From: Streptomyces capitiformicae
GTDB taxonomy: Bacteria > Actinomycetota > Actinomycetes > Streptomycetales > Streptomycetaceae
Direction of reading: 5' to 3'
DNA: 64,000 nt
NCBI RefSeq assembly: GCF_002214185.1
Contig: NZ_CP022161.1
Coordinates: 5,339,486 to 5,403,485, forward strand
Shown here: positions 7,971-18,396 of the stretch, one piece after another
Layout of the letters: every line of letters begins with the position of its first letter
Numbering within the stretch: position 1 is the first letter of the stretch
Translations under genes and position numbers: made by a program
Notes under the pieces: model-generated
Told to the model about the DNA's origin: nothing
The model's database searches: none
The model's input: the letters and a program-made list of their open reading frames with translations, nothing else

Positions 7971-8930
7971 ATGCCCCACAGCTCCGACCCTGTGGTCTCG
8001 GTGGTCATCCCCTGCCACAACTACGCCCGTTATCTGCCCGAGGCAGTGTCCAGCGTCGTCGCCCAGACGTTCCGCGCCTGGGAACTCGTCATCGTCGACG
8101 ACGGCAGCACCGACAACACCTTCGAGGTGGCCCAGGACCTGGCCGCCCGCCACCCCGACCGGTGCGTCAGGCTGCTCCAACAGGCCAATGCCGGGGTCTC
8201 CGCCGCGCGCAACACCGGAATCGAGGCCGCTGCCGGCCGCTACATCCTTCCGCTGGACGCCGACGACGTGATCGCGCCGACGATGCTGGAGAAGACCGTC
8301 GCGGTGCTGGACGGCGACCCCGACATCGCCATCGCGTCGACCGATGTGTTCACCTTCACCGACGACGATCTGCCCCCGCAGGCGATGCCCCTGCCCGCCT
8401 ACAGCAGAGAACTGCTGCTCCAGCGGCTGATCATGTTCTACTGCTCGCTGTACCGCCGTGAAGCGTGGCAGACCGTGGGCGGGTACGACGAGACCATGCG
8501 GGCGGGAGAGGACTGGGACTTCTGGATCGGCTGCGTCGAGCACGGCTTCGACGCCCACCACATCCATGAGCCGCTGTTCGGGGCGCGCAACAAGGACACC
8601 GGACTGCATCTGGAAGCCGCCGAGAACGACCTGGCCATCCGGGCCCGGATCGTGGCCAACCACCCGGACCTGTTCAAGCCGATCACGCGTGGGTGGGCCC
8701 ACGCCGTGCTCACCCAGGACGCGGAAGCCTGCCTGCGGGACGAGTACGTCCCCGACGACATCCTCACCCGGGCCGCCGAGATGGACCAGTTCCTCGGGGC
8801 GGTCATGGCCCTGCAGCGCACGACGCGGGTGCAGTACTACCACATCCGGCGTCTGGAGAAGGCGCTGGCCGCCCAGAGCGGCGACGCCGGTCGACTCCCG
8901 TACAACTCCCGCGCCGGGTCGGCTGTCTAA
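7971..8930 (+). CDS. GT2-family glycosyltransferase
   Basis: The 319-residue protein is a typical inverting GT-A enzyme: VVSVVIPCHNYARYLPEAV at the N-terminus, the nucleotide-binding VDDGSTDN at 42-49, NAGVSAARNTGIEAA at about 72-87, the metal-binding DADD at 96-99, and GEDWDFWIG near residue 180 supplying the likely base. It has no membrane segment, unlike polysaccharide synthases. It lies between the two secreted repeat proteins, about 100 bases after the His-rich protein and 47 before the RTX-like protein. Donor and acceptor sugars cannot be read from the sequence. Confidence 0.88.
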   Translation: MPHSSDPVVSVVIPCHNYARYLPEAVSSVVAQTFRAWELVIVDDGSTDNTFEVAQDLAARHPDRCVRLLQQANAGVSAARNTGIEAAAGRYILPLDADDVIAPTMLEKTVAVLDGDPDIAIASTDVFTFTDDDLPPQAMPLPAYSRELLLQRLIMFYCSLYRREAWQTVGGYDETMRAGEDWDFWIGCVEHGFDAHHIHEPLFGARNKDTGLHLEAAENDLAIRARIVANHPDLFKPITRGWAHAVLTQDAEACLRDEYVPDDILTRAAEMDQFLGAVMALQRTTRVQYYHIRRLEKALAAQSGDAGRLPYNSRAGSAV

Positions 8931-8977
8931 GGGGTGATCCCGCCGACAGCAGTGACTCCGCGAAGGATTACTTCCGC

Positions 8978-9877
8978 ATGCGCTCACACAGATCCATCGC
9001 CGCCACCACATCTCTCGCCCTCGCCCTGGGCGGAGCCGTGCTCGCGGCGCCCACCGCCCAGGCGGCCCCGACGAGCACGGCCACCGTCGCCTTCGAAGTC
9101 AACCACCTGCGCTACAAGGCCGGCGCCGGACAGTCGAACCGCTTCACGGTCGCCGTGGACAGGGAGGAGAGGCCCGACTGGGAGTGGGGCTACTGGATCA
9201 TCACCTTCCGCGACCGGGTCGACATCGCCATCGATCCGCGCGCGGCAGTCGAACGCGAGTGCACGTACCCCGATGCGACCGATCACAAGGTCGTCCAATG
9301 CGCCCAGGGTGTTTCCCCGCGCGGCGAGGACACGTTCATCTACGACGTCCACCTCGGTGACGGCGACGACACCGCGACGCTGCCCCCCAACTCCTTGTAC
9401 TCGGGCATCTACGGCGGCTCCGGCAACGACGTCCTGCTCGGCAACGGCTCGGTCGAGCTCTACGGCGAGGACGGCAACGACCGCATCGTCGGCGGCGGCG
9501 GTCCCTGGGGCTTCGGTTCCCGCGGCGGCAAGGGCCACGACACCATGACCGACTGCTCGTACTGCAGCGGCGGCGCCGGCAACGACACCCTCACCGGTGG
9601 CACCGCCGTGACCAGGAACATCCTGGTCGGGGACTCCGGCAACGACATCCTGTACGGCAGGACCGACGCCGACGACCTCTTGGGCGGCGAGGGCAACGAC
9701 AGGCTGTACGGCGGCAGGGGCAACGACACCCTGCGCGGCCAGAACGGCAACGACGTCCTCTACGGCGACCAGGACAACGACACGCTCTGGGGCAACAACG
9801 GCAACGACGTGCTACACGGCGGCCAGGGCACCGACAAGCTCTCCGGTGGCCCGGGCCGCGACAAGGTCCATCAGTAG
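8978..9877 (+). CDS. secreted RTX-like calcium-binding repeat protein
   Basis: 299 residues from the ATG at 8978, which has GAAGGA 8-13 bases upstream; longer in-frame extensions run into the preceding glycosyltransferase gene. Residues 1-27 form a signal peptide ending APTAQA. Residues about 30-120 form an N-terminal domain without a recognised family. From about residue 140 there are some ten hemolysin-type nonapeptides (GGSGNDVLLG, GEGNDRLYGG, GRGNDTLRG, GNNGNDVLHGG), which bind Ca2+ in a parallel beta-roll. A DCSYCSGG pair of cysteines interrupts the array. No toxin, protease or lipase domain is present. It ends one base from the converging gene at 9879. Confidence 0.88.
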   Translation: MRSHRSIAATTSLALALGGAVLAAPTAQAAPTSTATVAFEVNHLRYKAGAGQSNRFTVAVDREERPDWEWGYWIITFRDRVDIAIDPRAAVERECTYPDATDHKVVQCAQGVSPRGEDTFIYDVHLGDGDDTATLPPNSLYSGIYGGSGNDVLLGNGSVELYGEDGNDRIVGGGGPWGFGSRGGKGHDTMTDCSYCSGGAGNDTLTGGTAVTRNILVGDSGNDILYGRTDADDLLGGEGNDRLYGGRGNDTLRGQNGNDVLYGDQDNDTLWGNNGNDVLHGGQGTDKLSGGPGRDKVHQ

Positions 9878-9878
9878 G

Positions 9879-10448
9879 TCAGAACGTCGGCGGGTCGAAC
9901 ACCAGGTTCCGCCGCACGTCGGTCACGCTCACGCCCTCGGGAGCCCCGAACGCTTCGACGGTCACCAACGTGTTGTAGCCGTTGACCTCCACCGCCAAGT
10001 GGTCGCCGTCCGCCACCCGCAGGTCGATCCTCGCGCGGGGCACACCCGCGTAGTCCGGCATCCGATGGATCCGGGCCGCCGGGTAGTCGAGGGCCGTCAG
10101 CTTCTCGTGCAGCACCTCGTAGTCACTCGCCCCCGTGCCGCTGAACGCCTCACCGATGCGCTCCGCGTGCTGCTCGCCGCGGCACTTCTCGATGGCGGTC
10201 AGCGGCACCTCCTCGACGGAGACGGGCTGGGTGGAGTCGAGGTCCGTGGGCTCGGACACACCACTGGGGCGGGCCGGAGTGCAGTAGTCCGTGATGCTGT
10301 TCGCGAAGTTCAGGAACCGTGCCTCCGCATCGCTGTCGGTGGCGGCTGCCGCGTTCGCCGCGCCGTAGCCGGACAGGACGACACAGCTGAGCGTGGCCGC
10401 CAGCACAGACTTCACCAGGAAGGACTTCGGAAGGATTCTTGTCCGCAT
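9879..10448 (-). CDS. secreted protein of unknown function
   Basis: 189 residues from the ATG at 10448 (MRTRILPKSFLVKS..). The N-terminus is a Sec signal peptide with two positive charges, the hydrophobic LAATLSCVVLSGYGAANA and probable cleavage near residue 35; an extension to 10484 only adds residues before the signal. The mature part has two cysteines (ITDYCTP and EKCRGE) that could pair, and a C-terminal beta-rich segment ending VSVTDVRRNLVFDPPTF. I recognise no family. It converges with the RTX-like gene and lies downstream of the LuxR-type regulator gene on the same strand with a 91-bp gap. Confidence 0.6.
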   Translation of the reverse strand: MRTRILPKSFLVKSVLAATLSCVVLSGYGAANAAAATDSDAEARFLNFANSITDYCTPARPSGVSEPTDLDSTQPVSVEEVPLTAIEKCRGEQHAERIGEAFSGTGASDYEVLHEKLTALDYPAARIHRMPDYAGVPRARIDLRVADGDHLAVEVNGYNTLVTVEAFGAPEGVSVTDVRRNLVFDPPTF

Positions 10449-10539
10449 GGACGTACGATGCGGGCCGCCGGCAGTCGACCACATGAGTACCTGTACTCAA
10501 TCCACCCTCAGCCACCCTCAGCCCCCCTCAGCCCCCCCC

Positions 10540-13374
10540 TCAGTCCACCAGATCCGCCGCCGTCAGCAGCCTCGTCAGATCCGTCCGCGACCGTACCTGC
10601 AACTTCCGGTAGATACGGGTGAGATGGGCCTCCACCGTCTTCCGCGACACGAACAACGACGCCGCCGCCTCCGTGTTGTTGAGCCCCCGTGCGATGGCCC
10701 GCGACACCTGGAACTCCTGCGGTGTCAGCTGGTCAAGGACCCCTCCCATACCGCCGCCGGTGGACTGCCCGGTGTTCAGCATCCCCCCGGCGGCGGCCAG
10801 TTCGCTCGCCGCCCGGCGGGCCCACGGCACCGCGCCCAACCGTTCGAAGCAGGCGAGAGCGGAGGCGAGGGGCGCGCGGGCGGCGCCGGGGCGGCGGTAG
10901 CGGCGCAGCACCTCCGCCTCGCACAGCAGCGTGCGGGCCCAGTCGAAGGGGCCCGTCGTCCGCTGGTGAGCCTGCAACGCCGCCCCGAAGCACGCCTCCG
11001 CCTCCTCCGGCGTCCCCGCCAGCAACCCCCGTACGCGAGCGGCCGCGGCCTCCGCCGAGGCGAGGCCCGTCTCCAGGGCCCGCTCCTCCAGCCACGTCAC
11101 CACCTCACCGGCCCGCGCCGCGTTCCCGGCCCGTACGTGGGCCTCGGCCAGGTCCGCCGCGAACGGGACGACCTCCGGGTTCCCGATGCCCTGCTCGCGC
11201 GCCAGTGAGAACGTCTGCTCCAACTGGTCGGCCGCCGCGTCGTGGTCCCCGTACGCCAGGGCCGACAGACCCAGCACCGCCGTCATGTGGAACTCCTGGC
11301 AGCCGATCCCGTACGCCCCGCACTCCCGCCGGGCCCGCGCCACATGCTCCTCGCACTCCACGCGGTCGCCGCGCAGGGCTTCCAGCCGGGCCAGGCAGTA
11401 GAGCGCGTAACTCACACAGGTCAGCTGGCCCAGCTCCTCCGCCCAGCGCAGCGCCTCCGTCAGGTCACCGCGCGCGGACGCCCATTGGCCGATACGGGTC
11501 TCCAACTCGCCCCGTACCGCGAGCGTGAAGCCCAGCACGCCCACCGCGCTGTGCTGCCGCGCCGACTCGACCGCGGTGTTCAGCAGCCGACGGCCCCGTA
11601 CGAACTCCTCCGCGCGGCTCCACGCCTGCCCGGCGATCGCGTACACCTGCTGGTCGCGGACGGGGTCGCCGCCGGTTCCGTGGCGGTCGGCGGCCTCCAG
11701 CATCTCGCGGCCCTCGGCGGTGCGGCCGTTCATGACGAGGGCGGCGCCGAGGAGGGTGAGGCTGTACCAGCGTTCGGGGCCGGAGGGCGAGGCGAGGGCC
11801 AGGGATTCCTCCGCCACCCGTACGGCCGCGGGGACGTGGCCGTCCAGGCGGGCCGCGGCCGTCGCCTCCGCCAGCAGCAGACAGGCGCGGGCGGGATCGG
11901 TGTCGCGTACGGATTCGGCGGCGTTCATGAGGAGGCCGTACGCCTGGGCGGTCTCGCCCTTCCAGGTGTACATACGGCCCAGCAGGCCCTGGATGGCGGC
12001 GCGCATCGCCGGGTCCGGGGTGATGCGCAGGGCCTCCTCGCACCACTGCGGGCCCGCCGGGGAGCCGCTGAGCAGGGCGTCGGAGGCGGCGTGGTGGAGG
12101 CGGTCGGCGCGGGGGGCGGGGTCGGGGGTCAGTTCGGCGGCGCGGCGCCAGGCCAGGGCGGACTCGCCGAAGGCATTGCGGCGGCGGGCCTCCAGCGCGG
12201 CGTCGGCGAGCGCGGCGGCGGCCTCCTCGTCGGGGCCGGGGGTCGCTGACGCCCGGTACCAGGCGTGCAACGGGCCCGTGCTCACCTCGGCCAGCGCGTG
12301 GAACGCGGCGAAACGGTGGGCGAGCGGGGCGCGGCCCAGCACCAGCGCGCGCAGCACCGGGTGGTGGAAGTCCAGCCCGTCGGCGGTGGTCGTGATCAGC
12401 CCGTCCTCCTCGGCGGGGGAGAGCGCGTCGAGCGAGAGCCCGGCCGCCTCCAGCGCCTTCCGCAACGGGCCCGCCGCCGTCGACCGGCTGGCGGCCAGGA
12501 CGACGAGGGCCCGGCGGGCGGGGTCCGGCAGTCCGTCGATACGGGTCGCCCAGGCACGCTCCAGATGGCTCCCGAGGGAGGGCGGATCGAGCAACGGCCG
12601 CTCGCCCCGCGCCTGTTCGTCCGACAGCCCGCTCGCGATCTCCCACAGGGCGAGGGGGTTCCCGCCGCTGATGCGTACGAGGTCGGAGAGGACGCCCGGG
12701 GCCACGCGGCCGGCGAGGAGGGTGGCGCACTCCTCCGGCGCCAACCCGCCCACCTGCACCGTGGAAATGCCGCGCCGCGGCCCCGACTCGCCGTGGTCCT
12801 GCCTGGACCCGAGGGCGAGGGCGACGCGTTCGCTGGACAGCCGGCGGGCGACGAAGAGCAGGACGCGCTGGGAGGACGGGTCCACCCAGTGCAGGTCGTC
12901 GACCAGGACGACGACCGGGCGCTCCTCGCCGAGGGTGGCCAGCACGTTCAGGGCGCCCATGCAGGCGGCGTACGGGTTGCCGGGCGGGTCCGCCGAGTCG
13001 CCGCTCAACGCCAGGCAGGACTCCAGGGCGGCACGCTGGGCTCCGGGGAGTTCCCTGAAAAGGGACGAATGGGGCATGAGGAGGTCGCCCAGGGTGGCGA
13101 ACGGAAGTACGGTCTCGGTCTCGATGCCTCGCGCCCGCAGCACCGTGGCGGGCGCCGCGCCCGACGTTCCGGCCGCCGCCCGCTCCGCCGCGTAGTCCAG
13201 CAGGGCCGTCTTGCCGATGCCGGGCTCGCCCCACAGGAGCAGTGCCGCCCCACCAGCACCTCCCGCCACGAGCAGGTCGTCCATCAGCCGGCGTTCCCTC
13301 TCCCGGCCGACGAGTTCCCGTGACAATGCGCCACCTCCTGGTGCCCGAGCGTGCTCGCCCCGCCCGCTCATCAT
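10540..13374 (-). CDS. large LuxR-family AAA-type transcriptional regulator (LAL)
   Basis: About 944 residues. Two adjacent ATGs (13374 and 13371) follow a G-rich GATGGGGGC; an in-frame extension to 13509 runs into a tandem repeat and is unlikely. Residues about 49-56 are a Walker A (GEPGIGKT), VVLVDDLHWVD is the Walker B/sensor region, and TPR-like alpha-helical repeats fill the middle. The last 65 residues form a LuxR helix-turn-helix (LTPQEFQVSRAIARGLNNTEAAASLFVSRKTVEAHLTRIYRKL). LAL regulators usually activate nearby catabolic or secondary-metabolite genes after sensing a small inducer. The small secreted protein gene just downstream could be a target, but nothing shows this. Confidence 0.9.
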   Translation of the reverse strand: MMSGRGEHARAPGGGALSRELVGRERERRLMDDLLVAGGAGGAALLLWGEPGIGKTALLDYAAERAAAGTSGAAPATVLRARGIETETVLPFATLGDLLMPHSSLFRELPGAQRAALESCLALSGDSADPPGNPYAACMGALNVLATLGEERPVVVLVDDLHWVDPSSQRVLLFVARRLSSERVALALGSRQDHGESGPRRGISTVQVGGLAPEECATLLAGRVAPGVLSDLVRISGGNPLALWEIASGLSDEQARGERPLLDPPSLGSHLERAWATRIDGLPDPARRALVVLAASRSTAAGPLRKALEAAGLSLDALSPAEEDGLITTTADGLDFHHPVLRALVLGRAPLAHRFAAFHALAEVSTGPLHAWYRASATPGPDEEAAAALADAALEARRRNAFGESALAWRRAAELTPDPAPRADRLHHAASDALLSGSPAGPQWCEEALRITPDPAMRAAIQGLLGRMYTWKGETAQAYGLLMNAAESVRDTDPARACLLLAEATAAARLDGHVPAAVRVAEESLALASPSGPERWYSLTLLGAALVMNGRTAEGREMLEAADRHGTGGDPVRDQQVYAIAGQAWSRAEEFVRGRRLLNTAVESARQHSAVGVLGFTLAVRGELETRIGQWASARGDLTEALRWAEELGQLTCVSYALYCLARLEALRGDRVECEEHVARARRECGAYGIGCQEFHMTAVLGLSALAYGDHDAAADQLEQTFSLAREQGIGNPEVVPFAADLAEAHVRAGNAARAGEVVTWLEERALETGLASAEAAAARVRGLLAGTPEEAEACFGAALQAHQRTTGPFDWARTLLCEAEVLRRYRRPGAARAPLASALACFERLGAVPWARRAASELAAAGGMLNTGQSTGGGMGGVLDQLTPQEFQVSRAIARGLNNTEAAASLFVSRKTVEAHLTRIYRKLQVRSRTDLTRLLTAADLVD

Positions 13375-13471
13375 GCCCCCATCAGGGCGGGCCAAGAAGG
13401 TCGCATGCCGAGGGAGTTGTGGGGAGATGTAGGGACTTCCCGGAAGCGCGGCGGCCCCGCACGGGCCTTCA

Positions 13472-14469
<998 letters not shown>

Positions 14470-15003
14470 GCGCTCCGCTGGAGGGCCGGTGCTGCGGCTG
14501 CGGCTGCGTCGTGGCTGGTCGCGACCCATCACGACCTTGCGGACGAACGCATCGCAGCCACCGTTCCTGAAGGCTGAGCCGGAGTGAGTCCGACTCAGCC
14601 GCACGCCCCGAACGGTCTTGAGCGCTCCCCCAGACTTCGTCCGGGTGGACCCCCAGGTCCCCGGCGTACTCAACCCCGGGGCGGCGACACGCATCCTGTG
14701 CGTGGTCCGATCCCGGCAGGCCCCCGCGGCCGGAGGCCGCTATGGACACTGCCCTGTGCGACCTGGCCAGTTGGGTACGGCCAGAGGCGACGGGGAGGCC
14801 CCGAACCATCTCTCTGGTGGAGCGGGGGCCCCGCACGCCGGCGCCATATCCGGCGTCCCAGATCGCACGGCCACGTTTAACCCGGACGGCCCAGGGCGCC
14901 GCGAGCCAGGAAGCCGACCATCACACGATCGAGTTAAAGCGGTCTTATACGCACTCCTCGGCGAGCAGTTGCCAACCCCTTCTCCGGGGGTGCCGCAGGC
15001 AAA
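14470..15003. other. gene-free stretch with a small hairpin element
   Basis: No open frame here has convincing coding character in either direction. The stretch contains the hairpin element at 14625-14655. The minus-strand reading of about 14490-14830 has a protein-like composition and could be a decayed gene, but I cannot assign it to a family. The right end merges into the cold-shock gene terminator. Confidence 0.5.
14625..14655. repeat. short dispersed hairpin element
   Basis: The element begins CTCCCCCAGACTTCGTCCGG and ends with a run of C then A. It has a stem built on GAC-TTC-GTC flanked by CCC/GGG arms. It shares its ends (CTCCCCCA... and ...ACCCCCA) and layout with the element at 27427-27466. 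I recognise such hairpins as frequent in Streptomyces genomes; the copy number was not counted. Confidence 0.6.
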
Positions 15004-15043
15004 AGGCAGGAGCCCCTGCGCCGGAAGGCGTGGGGCTCCTTGG
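15004..15043 (-). terminator. intrinsic-type terminator of the cold-shock gene
   Basis: A perfect 9-bp inverted repeat (AGGAGCCCC at 15008-15016, GGGGCTCCT at 15032-15040) lies 40 bases past the stop of the minus-strand cold-shock gene. In the direction of that transcript the stem is followed by TGCCTTTTGCC, giving a short U-run. A terminator for the abundant csp mRNA is the simplest reading. Confidence 0.75.
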
Positions 15044-15082
15044 GTACTGCTCTCAGACGTCGTCAGAGGGGCATCCCTCAGA

Positions 15083-15286
15083 TCAGACGGGGGTGACGTT
15101 CTCCGCCTGCGGGCCCTTCGGGCCCTGGGTCACGTCGAAGGAGACCTGCTGGTTCTCCTCCAGCGAACGGAAGCCGCTCGCGTTGATGGCGGAGTAGTGA
15201 ACGAAGACGTCGGGGCCGCCGCCTTCCTGGGCGATGAAGCCAAAGCCCTTTTCGGCGTTGAACCACTTCACGGTTCCGGTAGCCAT
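15083..15286 (-). CDS. cold-shock protein (CspA family)
   Basis: The 67-residue protein [20 protein letters not shown]... is a single OB-fold cold-shock domain with both RNA-binding motifs: KGFGFI (RNP1) and VFVHYSAI (RNP2). Length matches the usual 65-70. The start has a perfect AAGGAGG 6 bases upstream. Such proteins are single-stranded nucleic-acid chaperones that melt mRNA structure; Streptomyces has several (SC7.0/ScoF type). It is monocistronic, with a terminator at 15004-15043 and a structured leader upstream. Confidence 0.95.
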   Translation of the reverse strand: MATGTVKWFNAEKGFGFIAQEGGGPDVFVHYSAINASGFRSLEENQQVSFDVTQGPKGPQAENVTPV

Positions 15287-15380
15287 AAGCCCTCCTTGGG
15301 CCCAAAGGGTTGCCCTGCTCCAGAACCCTGCAAGTGTGAAAACAAGATGCCGCACAACTGCATACGTCTGAAAACGACGA

Positions 15381-15409
15381 GAGCCCGCGGTCACATGCTC
15401 CGCAGGCTC
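15381..15409 (-). promoter_or_regulatory. hairpin in the cold-shock gene leader
   Basis: Arms at 15381-15390 and 15400-15409 pair over 10 bp in the minus-strand RNA (GAGCCUGCGG with CCGCGGGCUC, one U-G wobble) around a 9-base loop, and are followed by UCGUCGUUUUC. The hairpin is about 95 bases upstream of the csp start codon and looks like an attenuator or leader structure if the promoter is above about 15410. The transcription start is not identified. The rest of the 321-base interval 15287-15607 holds no gene. Confidence 0.5.
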
Positions 15410-15598
15410 TGTACTGCAAGGGAAACCAAACTGCAACTTGCGGCGAGCCTAGCACGCGGGCAGGGGAAAGCAATAGAGAGCAAGATCACGTCACCCGGAT
15501 GTTTGAGTGATCGTGGCGCCGGGTTGACACCGCCGCGCTGTGGCCTCGAAGCCCTCGCCCAGGGCCCCGGACCCCGCACCGTACTCCAAGAGGTCTAG

Positions 15599-16453
<855 letters not shown>

Positions 16454-16633
16454 ACATTTCTCTCGGACGCTTTCCATATGTCGCCGGAAATTCGTTTGAC
16501 GAATTCCGGGTTCTGTGGAAGGCGTGGCGGTCGTTCGTATTCCCCTTCGGGCGTACGGCACTACGCTGCTGGGGAGTCGTGTCGTGGAGAAGTCGGTACT
16601 ACGGGGTCGGCAGTACGGGGGAGGAGTGCGGTC

Positions 16634-18331
16634 ATGCAACCGCTCGACGTCGGCGAACCCACCGTCATGGGGCCCTACCGGCTGCTCGGCCGGCTCGGCT
16701 CCGGCGGGATGGGCCGGGTGTATCTGGGCCGCAGCGCGGGCGGCCGTACCGTCGCGGTCAAGGTCGTGCACCCGCACTTCGCGCTCGACGAGGAGTTCCG
16801 CGCCCGCTTCCGGCGTGAGGTGGAGGCCGCCCGGCGGGTGGGCGGAGCCTGGACGGCCCCCGTCCTCGACGCGGACCCGGAGGCCTCCGTCCCCTGGGTG
16901 GCGACCGGTTACGCGGCCGGCCCCTCCCTCGCCGCGGCCGTCGCGGACAGCGGATCGCTGCCCCCGCACTCCGTACGGGTGTTGGGCGCCGGTCTCGCGG
17001 AGGCGCTCTCCGCCGTGCACGCGCTGGGCCTGGTTCACCGCGACGTGAAACCCTCGAACGTCCTGCTGACCGTCGACGGCCCCCTCCTCATCGACTTCGG
17101 TATCGCTCGCGCGACGGACGGTACGGCGTCCCTGACCTCGACGGGCGTCTCCATCGGTTCCCCCGGCTACATGTCCCCCGAGCAGATCCTCGGCAAGGGC
17201 GTCACCGGCGCGGCCGACGTCTTCTCCCTCGGCGCGGTCCTCGCGTACGCCGCGACCGGCCAGTCCCCGTTCCCCGGCGACTCCTCCGCCGCCCTCCTCT
17301 ACAAGGTCGTCCACGAAGAGCCCCAACTGGAGGGCGTGGAGGGCGAGCTGCGCGAACTCGTCGAACGCTGCCTCTCGAAGGAGCCCGCCGCCCGACCGTC
17401 CCCCGACGAGGTCGCCCGCACCCTGGCCCCCGACGGCGCCGCCCGCCTGGTGGCGGCCGGATGGCTGCCGGGCCCGCTGGTGGAGCAGGTCGGCCGCAGC
17501 GCGGTCCAACTGCTCAACCTGGAGGCGGTGGAGGGGGCGTCGCCGGCCTCGGGGCCGGTGGGGTTCAGCAGTCCGTCGGTGGGGGAGTCGGCCCCTTCGG
17601 AGAAGGCCGAAGCCCTCGCCGTCAGCGGGGTGTTCGGGCCGCCACCGGTCATGTCGCAGGCACCCGCCACGCACGTACCGGGCCAGCGTGTTGACGCCGC
17701 TGTACAGGACACCGCGCCACCCTCCCCGCCGGGCAAGCTCTCCCTGAGCGTGGCCGCGGCGTCAACGACCGAGGCGAACGGGCGTGGCCGCAAGGTGAGT
17801 TGTTCGATCGCCCTGGCGGTCGCGGGGGCGTTCGCAGCGGTCAGCGTGGGGTCGGTGTTCGTGTTCGGGATGGTGCGGGGCGAGGACGACTCCGCCGCCG
17901 GCGGCGGTGATTCGTACGATTCCGGGCCGATGGCGAGCGCCAGCCCGACCAGCTCGTCGCAGCCAGGATCGGGCGGTCCGGTGCCTCAGAAGCTTCTCGG
18001 CACCTGGGAGGGCGACGCCTACGCGCTGGACGGCAACCTTCCCGCCGGGACCTTCACGGTCACCCTGCGACAGGCCGAGGAGGGGGAGGAGTTGGGCACC
18101 TTCCGCTCGGTCGACCTCATCGGCGGCACCTGTGACGACAAGCTCGTCCTCAAAGAGGTCGCAGGGGAGCAGATCGTCGCGACGAGCATCGCCGATACGA
18201 AGAACAACCCCAAGACGTGCACCAAGAACACGCACGAGATCACGCTCACCCCGGTCGGCGACGAGCTCCAGTACACGTCCGACAACGCGGACGCGGGTGA
18301 CCCGAAGGCCCGGCTGGCGAAGGTGAAGTAG
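16634..18331 (+). CDS. transmembrane serine/threonine protein kinase (PknB type)
   Basis: 565 residues from the ATG at 16634 behind GGGGGAGGAG. The kinase domain spans residues about 14-270 with the glycine loop GRLGSGGMG (19-27), Lys43, HRDVKPSN (135-142), DFG (154-156) and SPE (181-183). A proline/serine-rich linker of about 115 residues leads to one membrane segment at about 390-413, and an extracellular domain of about 150 residues follows. The extracellular part has a Ser/Gly/Pro stalk and a beta-rich LLGTWEGDAYAL...ELQYTS module with two cysteines; it lacks PASTA repeats. The ligand is unknown. It lies between mqnA and the prepilin peptidase gene, 181 bases after mqnA. Confidence 0.92.
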   Translation: MQPLDVGEPTVMGPYRLLGRLGSGGMGRVYLGRSAGGRTVAVKVVHPHFALDEEFRARFRREVEAARRVGGAWTAPVLDADPEASVPWVATGYAAGPSLAAAVADSGSLPPHSVRVLGAGLAEALSAVHALGLVHRDVKPSNVLLTVDGPLLIDFGIARATDGTASLTSTGVSIGSPGYMSPEQILGKGVTGAADVFSLGAVLAYAATGQSPFPGDSSAALLYKVVHEEPQLEGVEGELRELVERCLSKEPAARPSPDEVARTLAPDGAARLVAAGWLPGPLVEQVGRSAVQLLNLEAVEGASPASGPVGFSSPSVGESAPSEKAEALAVSGVFGPPPVMSQAPATHVPGQRVDAAVQDTAPPSPPGKLSLSVAAASTTEANGRGRKVSCSIALAVAGAFAAVSVGSVFVFGMVRGEDDSAAGGGDSYDSGPMASASPTSSSQPGSGGPVPQKLLGTWEGDAYALDGNLPAGTFTVTLRQAEEGEELGTFRSVDLIGGTCDDKLVLKEVAGEQIVATSIADTKNNPKTCTKNTHEITLTPVGDELQYTSDNADAGDPKARLAKVK

Positions 18332-18396
18332 AAGAAGTAGAAGGTGAAGCACGTGAAGCACGTGAGGCAGGGGACCCCGGCTCATAGGGTGGCCGC

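Noticed and set aside
8978..9877. RTX toxin or type I secreted enzyme
   Set aside because: It has a Sec-type signal peptide, no catalytic or pore-forming domain, and no HlyB/HlyD-like genes nearby.
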